From the NCBI GenBank assembly GCA_031266255.1, contig JAISBK010000155.1, positions 1-11,650 of the forward strand: a stretch of DNA of 11,650 nucleotides, written 5' to 3'. Source of the stretch: Treponema sp. (GTDB lineage Bacteria; Spirochaetota; Spirochaetia; Treponematales; Breznakiellaceae). Shown piece after piece: positions 5,917 through 11,650 of this stretch. Position 1 is the first letter of the stretch; the number at the start of each line of letters is the position of its first letter. A program made the translations under genes and the position numbers. Below the pieces are notes generated by a model, which saw only the letters and a program-made list of their open reading frames with translations, was not told the DNA's origin and did no database searches.

Positions 5917-7413
5917 CTATCCCGGCAGGGTAATTGAGGTAAGCAAACGGTGTAAGGCATACCAGGGATCTTCACGCCGTTCTATCCGTATATAGAGTTC
6001 ATAGTTTTTTTCAGAGATGATCCGTATAGGCTTTCCTATACAGTCCTGAAGTATCTGGGAATCAATATCCGGGAAAAACTGGGGCTTTCGGGGGATAAAG
6101 AGGTAATGGGTACCATCGAAGTACACGCGGGCAATATGCGGAGGTACTGGTACAAGGAATATAAGAAAATCCGATTTACCTCCTCCCAGGCTTAAAGAAT
6201 ACCCTGCTTTAAGGATATGCAGGTTTCGTCTGCCTAAAGTGGTACTCTGATCCTTTACAAACAAGGATAATATCGGCGGCCCCTCGAAACCGGGAGATTC
6301 TGTACCATGGGCAAGCATCCGGTTAGGCGTGTTCTGGAGCTGTCTTGAAACCAGAAAAACAATGATAAGGATAATCAGCGCCGCAAGAACCCCGAACCCG
6401 GTATTAATAAAGATAAGCTGAGGCCGTACCTCTGAAACCAGCGGCGTAGCGAATAGCGCGCGGCCATCCAAGAGGTTTCTCGTTACCCCTGTTGAGGCTG
6501 GTCCATCCTGTTCCTCATGGGCTGCTGCTTCCCGTGGTTCGCCGCGATCGGGAGAAACCAGGTCCGTGGCGGTAGGGATCGGTTCCTCGGTGAGAGGCAG
6601 GCTTTCAGCTTCCCCTGTGGCAGGATCCAAGGGAAAATCTTCCACAGTCAAGGCAGATTCGGGAACAGGGTCTAGGAAAGGATCAGGTTCCAAAATAAGG
6701 ATCGGCATTTGGAGCGCAGATGCAGGCGGTAATAGAGAAACCACGGGGCTTACCGGAGCTGGGCTTTGGGGGACGGTTGTTTGGGGTGGTACTATAGGGG
6801 CTGAGGTCTGAGGCACCGACGTGGGGACGGACTGCACAAGCGGGGCAGCCGGTCTGCGGTTCAGACCTTCAGGAACCTTGAGGAACTCAAACCTGACCCC
6901 TCTCCGGCTCAAACGGCTCTGCATATCGGTGATGAGCTTCTGGAAACCAGAACCATCTATATCAGGAGAACCAGGCGGCGGATTATGATCCCCATCGGAG
7001 ATTAACAGCAGGTTCTTTGGTCTCCGCCCTGGGATGGACGAAATATACCCTTCAGTATAGGCAAGGGATCCTGAAATATCGGAATAGGTTTCCAGGGGGT
7101 AGAGTAACAGCATCCGACCGATGATGACCTCCAGATCTCCCTGTCCTTCAATGCGCCGGGAAATTTCCAACTGAGCCTTATCTGAAAAAGAGATGAGATG
7201 AAATGTATCTCCTAAAACTAAAAATTCCTTGAGCAAGGGTCCGGTTATATAGGTACTGACTTCCTGGTAAAACCCACTCATACTTGATGAAATATCTAAC
7301 AGTACCACCATATCCATAGGCTCCCGGTGACTTCCACCGGAAGAGCCTGTCTGACCGAATAACCAGAAACTCATATATAAGGAAAATATGAGAACAAATA
7401 CTTTCTTCTTCAT
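5917..7413 (-). CDS. Membrane-anchored von Willebrand factor A domain protein
   Basis: A 498-residue protein from the ATG at 7413. It has a signal peptide (MKKKVFVLIFSLYMSFWLFG), then a VWA domain (about 34-185) with an intact MIDAS metal site: DISSS (D40, S42, S44), T109 in ETYSD, and D140 in LLISDGD. A proline/threonine/glutamate-rich linker follows (about 187-290), then one TM helix (about 332-356) and a beta-rich C-terminal domain (about 380-482) that may be FHA-like (SLSLGGGKSDFLIF, then HIARVYFDGTHYLF). The VWA part would be periplasmic and the tail cytoplasmic; metal-dependent protein binding is likely, the partner unknown. An in-frame TTG at 7467 extends the frame, but it lies upstream of the predicted transcription start (about 7464) and spoils the signal peptide, so the ATG is preferred. 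The ribosome-binding site is weak. Confidence 0.85.
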   Translation of the reverse strand: MKKKVFVLIFSLYMSFWLFGQTGSSGGSHREPMDMVVLLDISSSMSGFYQEVSTYITGPLLKEFLVLGDTFHLISFSDKAQLEISRRIEGQGDLEVIIGRMLLLYPLETYSDISGSLAYTEGYISSIPGRRPKNLLLISDGDHNPPPGSPDIDGSGFQKLITDMQSRLSRRGVRFEFLKVPEGLNRRPAAPLVQSVPTSVPQTSAPIVPPQTTVPQSPAPVSPVVSLLPPASALQMPILILEPDPFLDPVPESALTVEDFPLDPATGEAESLPLTEEPIPTATDLVSPDRGEPREAAAHEEQDGPASTGVTRNLLDGRALFATPLVSEVRPQLIFINTGFGVLAALIILIIVFLVSRQLQNTPNRMLAHGTESPGFEGPPILSLFVKDQSTTLGRRNLHILKAGYSLSLGGGKSDFLIFLVPVPPHIARVYFDGTHYLFIPRKPQFFPDIDSQILQDCIGKPIRIISEKNYELYIRIERREDPWYALHRLLTSITLPG

Positions 7414-7470
7414 AAGATACAGTGCTACCTGTTTAATGCCTATGGATACATGCGGTAATAACCTCAACTC

Positions 7471-7498
7471 GTTATAGTCTAGTATAGGCTTCTTTCAA
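7471..7498 (-). promoter_or_regulatory. Promoter for the VWA gene, inside an inverted repeat
   Basis: On the minus strand, TTGAAA (7493-7498), 16 bases, TATAAC (7471-7476); each hexamer matches consensus at five of six positions. The predicted start near 7464 leaves a leader of about 50 nt to the ATG at 7413. The -35 and spacer lie in one arm of the inverted repeat at 7479-7538. Confidence 0.55.
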
Positions 7499-7538
7499 AA
7501 ATACCCTTTGATGGTAACCCTTTGAAAGAGCCTACTAG
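7479..7538. repeat. Long imperfect inverted repeat between greA and the VWA gene
   Basis: The arm at 7479-7499 (CTAGTATAGGCTTCTTTCAAA reversed against the other arm, with 3 unpaired bases) matches the complement of 7521-7538, giving 18 paired bases. The spacer (7500-7520) begins one of two ACCCTTTGA direct repeats (7503-7511 and 7517-7525). No T-run follows either arm, so it is not a classic terminator, although it is the only structure after the greA stop at 7541. Confidence 0.7.
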
Positions 7539-7540
7539 CA

Positions 7541-10228
7541 TTAAAAAGGTACAACGGCAATTGATTCGACCATATAGGAAACTTTCTCATTATGTATGGA
7601 AAAATCAAACTGTTCTCCCGGGGATTTATTTAAGAGGGTCCCGCCAAAGGGAGAAAGATAGGAAATGACCTTGTTTTCCGGGTCTGATTCCCATGGTCCC
7701 AGTATGGTGTATTCCTCTTTTTTATCGCCAGCGCTGTTCACTAAGGTAACCCTGGTACCAAAGGATACCCGGTTCGGATTGATCGTACTCGGATCAAAGA
7801 GCTGCGCCCGTTCAATTTCATCCTTGAGTTTTGCCACCGTTGCATTAAGGAGTTCCTGTTTTTCCTTGGCCGCCTTATACTCCGCATTCTCCCGGAGATC
7901 CCCCAAGGACAGCGCAAAGGCGATTTCCTTAGAATTGGCCGGAACCTCCACATCCATGATATGGGCCAACTGCCGCTGTTTTTCTTCATACATCGCCGAA
8001 GTAACCATAAGCCCCCGGGTAACCACCGTCTTTTCCACATCTCCGAAGAATTTAAAGGTCGGATATCTATCCAGAATACGGTTCCGTAATTTGAACTTAT
8101 CCGTGGGATCCAGATCCTTCACATCATTAATAAATGAGTAGAGTCTGATGATGGTATCGGTATCCGCGATATCGATAAAGGCATTCAGCAGTCCTTCTTT
8201 AAACAAGAGGGTATATACCTGCTTGTTGATCTTCCGGTTTTCTGAGGTATCCCGGTGATTTTCTATGTCCCGATAGGTAATATCCAGGATATGGATAAGG
8301 GTGATAAGCTGTTTTTCTGCGGAAATACCCGCTTTTTTGAACCAATTGGTTTCCTTGCTGTTTTTGAAGAGCCAGACCACGGCTTCCTTATAGTCCCGGT
8401 AGTTTTCAAAACAATGCACCGTCATAGCTATCAGCTTGGCTTCATATCCCTCTTTGTCCAGGTTCACGATGATGGAATTGGACAAGGCATAGGGGAACAA
8501 GTGGATGTACTCATTCACCCATTGGGGCACAAAGAGCTTGATATGATGCAGGAAGGCATCTTTTAATTTTGTATCCTTTAAGTTCAAAAACAACGCGGGT
8601 ATATCCTCAATGGCATTAAAAATATCCAGGAAATTCAAGGACAAGACCGTCCCTAGATGAGGATACTGGCCTATCAGATCCTTTACCAAGAGGTAGGAAG
8701 CCAGCACCTGTTCATTCACTTGACTGGGAGACCGGAGATACCCGACAAAATACGCGAACATTTCAGTAAAATATTCCGAATCCAGTTCGGTATCTTTTTG
8801 TGCCGCATAATTCCTGAGGGTCTCCACCCGATCAAAGAAATTCCGTTCCGCCTTAAACTCGTTAAAGAGTTTTTCTTCAATGCTGATGGGCCGTTCCCTT
8901 ACCGTATAGACATCAATGTTTTCAGGGCTGACTCCAAAAGAAGGGTCTGTTTTGAGAATCTCTCGGGCCTTGGCGCTCCAGTTGGTCCATTCTCCCAAGG
9001 AAAGCACCGATGGTACGAGTTCCCCTTTAATCCGCTTAATATCACAGGCATTATCGAAACTATTGATCACGGTTTTGAGCGCCCAGGCAAAGTCGTTTTT
9101 GATCCGCTCGTGAAGTTTTTCCTTTTTCTGCGTGGCCTTTAACACCCAGATATGATTCTTCGACAAGGTTTGCAGGGCATTAATCGCCATTTTAAGGGAC
9201 ATACTGTGTTCCCGCTTCTTGGCAAAATCAATGACGATCTCGTCCCCCTTTACACTGGCGATGCGGCCTACCCCCCAGGTCCGATGATAGACGAAGTTGC
9301 CCTTATCAAAGGCAATATGTTTCTCAAAGTCCGTGATGGCTTCATGAACATTGCGCCAATGCTGGGAAAGATTAGATATCCGGATGTATTCTTCCAACTG
9401 ACTATGCTGGGCGTATTTTTTTCTGAAACAATCGACGATCTCTTTCCGTGCCTGGTTATCCCGTTCATCGTATTGCAGGATCAGTTTTAAGAGGCTTATC
9501 GCCGTGTTGATATCACCCCGCTTCTTACAGGATGCATACACATCTTGCAGGAGAAGCACTGCCTTATCCTCGCTGATGTTTCGGGCGATCTTCTTCTCCA
9601 CATGGAGGAAGAAATCAATATCTTCCGGGCAATACCCCAGGAGTTTCTCCCAGATCTCCTTAACATTGGTAAAGAGCTGCTTATTAATGTACCGGTGCAG
9701 GGCTTTTTTATAGTAATCCACCGCATTTTCGGTATTTCCCTGGGCTTCAAAATATTCCCCCAGGGCTTTGGCGATATCCGCTTCTTCCAGATCCACCTTG
9801 ACGAGCCGTTCCCAGATACCGTAAATAGCCTCTTCCTGGTTTTCATTTTTATAACAATCTACCAGGGTGCGGAGGGCGAATTTGGATTCACCGTAATCCA
9901 ATATCCGGTCACAGAGGTACCGCACGATGCTCCATTTATGGTTGTCCACAAAAATGGTTACCAGGTTAATCAAGGCGGCATCATCAATGATCTGCCGGGA
10001 GAGGGCAACCATACCCGAAAGATAGAGGGCGATAATACTGTTCTTGGTATGAACCAGATGTTCATCGCAGTTCTTCTTAAGGTCATCATAGGCCCGTACT
10101 TCCTGCGCCTCTTTTAGGATAAGATCCAACTCCTTGAACTGGTTGGTAGAATAATTACTGAGGGTGGCCCTGGTCCACTTTTCCTCATTCAGCATTTCCT
10201 GTACGTTTTTAAGGAGAGCTTCAGACAT
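7541..10228 (-). CDS. greA: Giant GreA: transcript-cleavage factor fused to a long helical-repeat region
   Basis: An 895-residue protein, against about 158 for ordinary GreA. The last 155 residues are a full Gre module: an N-terminal coiled coil (about 740-808) with the signature GDLRENAEY (776-784), whose D777 and E780 match the metal-coordinating acidic pair that enters the RNA polymerase secondary channel, then an FKBP-like domain (about 820-895). It should stimulate cleavage of backtracked RNA. The first 740 residues are mostly helical; at least one TPR-like unit is clear (ALGEYFEAQGNTENAVDYYK, 155-174). Residues about 309-357 are a small beta module (VYHRTWGVGRIASVKGDEIV) resembling the Tudor-like fold of CarD and PcrA/UvrD tails that bind RNA polymerase. 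Long GreA proteins are known in spirochetes. The start has AGGAG seven bases upstream. It lies 109 bp after the TPR gene, so it may be partly co-transcribed with it. Confidence 0.93.
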   Translation of the reverse strand: MSEALLKNVQEMLNEEKWTRATLSNYSTNQFKELDLILKEAQEVRAYDDLKKNCDEHLVHTKNSIIALYLSGMVALSRQIIDDAALINLVTIFVDNHKWSIVRYLCDRILDYGESKFALRTLVDCYKNENQEEAIYGIWERLVKVDLEEADIAKALGEYFEAQGNTENAVDYYKKALHRYINKQLFTNVKEIWEKLLGYCPEDIDFFLHVEKKIARNISEDKAVLLLQDVYASCKKRGDINTAISLLKLILQYDERDNQARKEIVDCFRKKYAQHSQLEEYIRISNLSQHWRNVHEAITDFEKHIAFDKGNFVYHRTWGVGRIASVKGDEIVIDFAKKREHSMSLKMAINALQTLSKNHIWVLKATQKKEKLHERIKNDFAWALKTVINSFDNACDIKRIKGELVPSVLSLGEWTNWSAKAREILKTDPSFGVSPENIDVYTVRERPISIEEKLFNEFKAERNFFDRVETLRNYAAQKDTELDSEYFTEMFAYFVGYLRSPSQVNEQVLASYLLVKDLIGQYPHLGTVLSLNFLDIFNAIEDIPALFLNLKDTKLKDAFLHHIKLFVPQWVNEYIHLFPYALSNSIIVNLDKEGYEAKLIAMTVHCFENYRDYKEAVVWLFKNSKETNWFKKAGISAEKQLITLIHILDITYRDIENHRDTSENRKINKQVYTLLFKEGLLNAFIDIADTDTIIRLYSFINDVKDLDPTDKFKLRNRILDRYPTFKFFGDVEKTVVTRGLMVTSAMYEEKQRQLAHIMDVEVPANSKEIAFALSLGDLRENAEYKAAKEKQELLNATVAKLKDEIERAQLFDPSTINPNRVSFGTRVTLVNSAGDKKEEYTILGPWESDPENKVISYLSPFGGTLLNKSPGEQFDFSIHNEKVSYMVESIAVVPF

Positions 10229-10266
10229 TACATAACTCCTCGCCCTAGGGGCACTACAATCAAGCC

Positions 10267-10285
10267 TGGAGCAGTATCTGCTCCA
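10267..10285. promoter_or_regulatory. Perfect 19-bp dyad in the greA leader: operator or RNA hairpin
   Basis: TGGAGCAG-TAT-CTGCTCCA is a perfect 8-bp inverted repeat with a 3-base centre. It is GC-rich within AT-rich surroundings. On the minus strand it lies right after a -10-like TATACG, about 20 bases before the AGGAG of greA. No T-run follows it, so it is not a terminator of the TPR gene. A repressor site at the transcription start or an mRNA hairpin would both fit. Confidence 0.6.
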
Positions 10286-10337
10286 CGTATAATCATACTT
10301 TTATAACTAAAAAATTGACCGTTTCTTCCACAGGCCC

Positions 10338-11276
10338 CTAATTCCGATACCGTTCATATATCCCCGGATCAATGACTTTAATCTTGAGCATGGTCTCTTC
10401 AATCACACTGGTATCTTCCCGAACATGCTCATAGTGATCGATTAACCAGAAATACCGGTTAATAAGTCGCGGCTTAAGGAGTATCGTGGTATCCTGCGGG
10501 TTGCGCAGTTCATTTTCCAAGGAAAAAATGGATTGTTTTAATCTACCCAGTTCAACCTGTTTTAAAACCCGCTTAACTGAAAATACCCCCAAAAGGCATC
10601 CATAAATCGGGATCCACTCTGCCAATTCCGCTCCCTCATAGCCCTGTTCCTTTACCCAATCGCGAAGCCGGATGATCATTTCTGATTCCATAGACCGCAG
10701 ATCAATACCCTGGGGATCCAAAAAAAAGGCCTCTCGGAACAGTACCTTGGCTGCCCGGGTTTCATTCAGGAGCGCGTTGACATCCGCAAGTTCTGAAAGC
10801 GTTTCTCCATCTTCCCGTTTAAACCGGGCCGCCTGTTCCAGGTACTTAATCGCCAGATCGTAGTTACCAACCCCCTTATAACAGCGGCCTACCTGCAAAA
10901 GGAGTCCCGGATCATGTTGATTTATCCCATCTCCCAGGACATTCTGAAAGGATTGCAAGGCCGTGGAAAAAACAAAACGCCGCAGTGCATACTGACAAGG
11001 ATCATAGGCTTCTCCAATACGATCGAGAAAGACATAGAACGCTTTCCATTGAGAAAGGATAAACCCTCCACGTTCGTAGGGATCGGAAAATTCCGGTAGC
11101 CGCTTGATCCTATCAAGCCACCAGTTAAGGCACTTTAACGCGTAGACTACCTCTGGATGCTCAAAATCAATTTTAAGCGCTTCCTCCAATACCCTAAGGG
11201 CTGAAGCCGCATCAGAGGCTTTCAGGTTGTCATAGGCTTTCTGAATGAGCCCCTGTACAGATGGTTCCGTATTCAT
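10338..11276 (-). CDS. TPR-type helical repeat protein
   Basis: A 312-residue protein with no signal peptide or membrane segment, so cytoplasmic. It is almost all helical. Residues 8-41 (IQKAYDNLKASDAASALRVL, then LKIDFEHPE) and 124-190 (LLLQVGRCYKGVGNYDLAIK, then an ALLNETRAAKVLFREAFFLDP-type unit) show the tetratricopeptide pattern of paired helices with conserved small residues and a D-P turn. TPR domains bind other proteins; no catalytic motif is visible. It lies immediately upstream of greA, itself rich in TPR-like helices, so a shared role is possible but only inferred. No Shine-Dalgarno precedes the ATG; the frame is closed by a stop further upstream, and a possible 17-codon leader ORF ends in an ATGA overlap with this start, so coupled translation is plausible. 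Confidence 0.82.
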   Translation of the reverse strand: MNTEPSVQGLIQKAYDNLKASDAASALRVLEEALKIDFEHPEVVYALKCLNWWLDRIKRLPEFSDPYERGGFILSQWKAFYVFLDRIGEAYDPCQYALRRFVFSTALQSFQNVLGDGINQHDPGLLLQVGRCYKGVGNYDLAIKYLEQAARFKREDGETLSELADVNALLNETRAAKVLFREAFFLDPQGIDLRSMESEMIIRLRDWVKEQGYEGAELAEWIPIYGCLLGVFSVKRVLKQVELGRLKQSIFSLENELRNPQDTTILLKPRLINRYFWLIDHYEHVREDTSVIEETMLKIKVIDPGIYERYRN

Positions 11277-11326
11277 AGTATGAACAATTTCATTGATATC
11301 CGTTCGTTCATGTTGTTTTTACTCAT
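11273..11326 (-). CDS. Possible 17-codon leader ORF overlapping the TPR gene start
   Basis: The frame reads MSKNNMNERISMKLFIL and stops at TGA, which overlaps the TPR gene ATG as ATGA (11273-11276). That geometry is typical of translational coupling and would explain the missing ribosome-binding site of the TPR gene. Against it, the AAAGG before the leader ATG is only one base away, and GAGG is about 13 bases away; neither is well placed. An inner ATG (MKLFIL) has GGA five bases upstream. Confidence 0.25.
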   Translation of the reverse strand: MSKNNMNERISMKLFIL

Positions 11327-11359
11327 ACCTTTGAAGGATCCTCGCAGATATTCTTTTTT

Positions 11360-11365
11360 ATTATA
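11360..11365 (-). promoter_or_regulatory. Alternative -10 box for the TPR gene
   Basis: A second perfect TATAAT on the minus strand, followed by an A-rich start region. No convincing -35 is found 15-18 bases upstream. It would give a leader of about 76 nt. Confidence 0.22.
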
Positions 11366-11391
11366 GAACAAACCGAACCTTTGAAATATGA

Positions 11392-11429
11392 CTCTTGTAT
11401 TATACCATGTGGAATATATTTTACAAGAG
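11392..11429 (-). promoter_or_regulatory. Promoter for the TPR gene, framed by an inverted repeat
   Basis: On the minus strand, TTGTAA (11421-11426), 16 bases, and a perfect TATAAT (11399-11404). The repeat CTCTTGTA (11392-11399) and its complement TACAAGAG (11422-11429) frame the promoter exactly, covering the -35 and the region between -10 and start. The expected start is near 11392, about 115 nt before the ATG. No clear terminator for gltD is seen between 11430 and 11488. Confidence 0.5.
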
Positions 11430-11488
11430 CCCCCTTCAAGCTCCCCAAAAGAAACCGCTCAAGAACTAAATTAAGAAGAATCCCCGGT

Positions 11489-11650
11489 TTACAGGCTCTT
11501 GATGATCGCTTCTGCGGCAGCCCGGCCATCCGCAATGGCCCGCACCACCAGGCTTGCCCCATGCCGGGAATCCCCTGCAGCCCAAACCTTGGGGTTTGAG
11601 GTGTGGAAGCTACCCCGAGTTCGGATATTTCCCCGTTCGTCAAGCTCAAG
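11489..11650 (-). CDS. gltD: Glutamate synthase small subunit, C-terminus (partial)
   Basis: The last 53 codons of a gene entering from the right edge, ending at TAA. The peptide LELDERGNIRTRGSFHTSNP leads into VWAAGDSRHGASLVVRAI-ADGRAAAEAI. The AGDxRxGxSLVVxAIxxGRxAA pattern is the FAD-binding C-terminus of the GltD / NADPH-dependent glutamate synthase beta-subunit family, where the last strand and helix contact the flavin. GltD passes electrons from NAD(P)H to the large subunit, which makes glutamate from glutamine and 2-oxoglutarate. Related flavoproteins (NfnB/SudA-like, dihydropyrimidine dehydrogenase-like) share this tail, so the exact member is uncertain without the rest. A longer frame on the same strand (11323-11649) is a shadow. 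Confidence 0.82.
   Translation of the reverse strand, partial: LELDERGNIRTRGSFHTSNPKVWAAGDSRHGASLVVRAIADGRAAAEAIIKSL

Noticed and set aside
6770..6860. Proline-rich repetitive coding stretch considered as a tandem DNA repeat
   Set aside because: The codons vary and there is no regular repeat unit; it is a low-complexity protein linker.
7414..7467. TTG start extending the VWA protein by 18 residues
   Set aside because: It lies upstream of the predicted transcription start and would place a non-signal sequence before a good signal peptide.
11323..11649. 108-codon minus-strand frame at the right edge
   Set aside because: The adjacent frame encodes a clear GltD C-terminus; this frame is rich in Pro/Arg/Trp, as out-of-frame reading of such sequence is, and runs through the promoter region.
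1..11650. CRISPR array, transposon ends, phage genes, tRNA/rRNA or toxin-antitoxin genes
   Set aside because: No regularly spaced repeats, transposase or integrase motifs, tRNA-like cloverleaf or paired small toxin/antitoxin frames were seen; the genes are typical chromosomal ones.

Overview
The window most resembles a spirochete chromosome of the Treponema group (Spirochaetaceae). The strongest pointer is an 895-residue GreA whose normal 150-residue transcript-cleavage module sits at the end of a very long helical-repeat protein, a form I associate with spirochetes (Treponema and Borrelia). A second pointer is an EF-G of the EF-G2 type, the paralogue dedicated to ribosome recycling in spirochetes. 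No phage, transposon, CRISPR, tRNA or rRNA signal is visible. The content reads as ordinary chromosomal housekeeping and envelope genes, and I see no recognisable defence or mobile system.

Layout, left to right. Positions 1-95 hold the start of an exported protein on the minus strand, with its own promoter. Positions 174-254 hold two strong minus-strand RNA hairpins, the second an intrinsic terminator; together they could be a small RNA or a structured 3' end. Positions 313-2256 are a two-gene minus-strand unit: an exported LysM-like/M23 peptidase followed by an exported PEGA-like protein. Positions 2378-2551 encode a 57-residue 2[4Fe-4S] ferredoxin in a frame different from the longest open frame there. 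It is divergent from a six-TM GGDEF diguanylate cyclase (2658-3740, the only substantial plus-strand gene). Positions 3772-5805 encode EF-G2. Positions 5917-7413 encode a von Willebrand A protein with a proline-rich linker, one TM segment and a possible FHA-like C-terminus. Positions 7541-10228 encode the giant GreA, 10338-11276 a TPR-type protein, and 11489-11650 the last 53 residues of GltD.

Almost everything is transcribed leftwards, but spacing and promoter-like sequences suggest mostly short transcription units: M23 + PEGA-like (9-bp gap, clear operon), ferredoxin, EF-G2, VWA, and TPR protein with or without greA. The intergenic regions are the most interesting part. Several promoter candidates lie inside or next to inverted repeats: 7471-7538 before the VWA gene, 10267-10285 before greA, 11392-11429 before the TPR gene, and a repeated GCTAAGCA motif before EF-G2. 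Two other promoters reuse the upstream terminator sequence for their -35 region. The TPR gene has no visible Shine-Dalgarno but is overlapped by ATGA with a possible 17-codon leader ORF.

Functionally, the genes divide into information processing (GreA rescue of stalled RNA polymerase, EF-G2 recycling of ribosomes), envelope maintenance (M23 peptidase, PEGA-like protein, membrane VWA protein), signalling (c-di-GMP synthesis) and electron transfer/nitrogen metabolism (ferredoxin, GltD). Promoters, terminators and RNA structures were found by eye and none has been tested.
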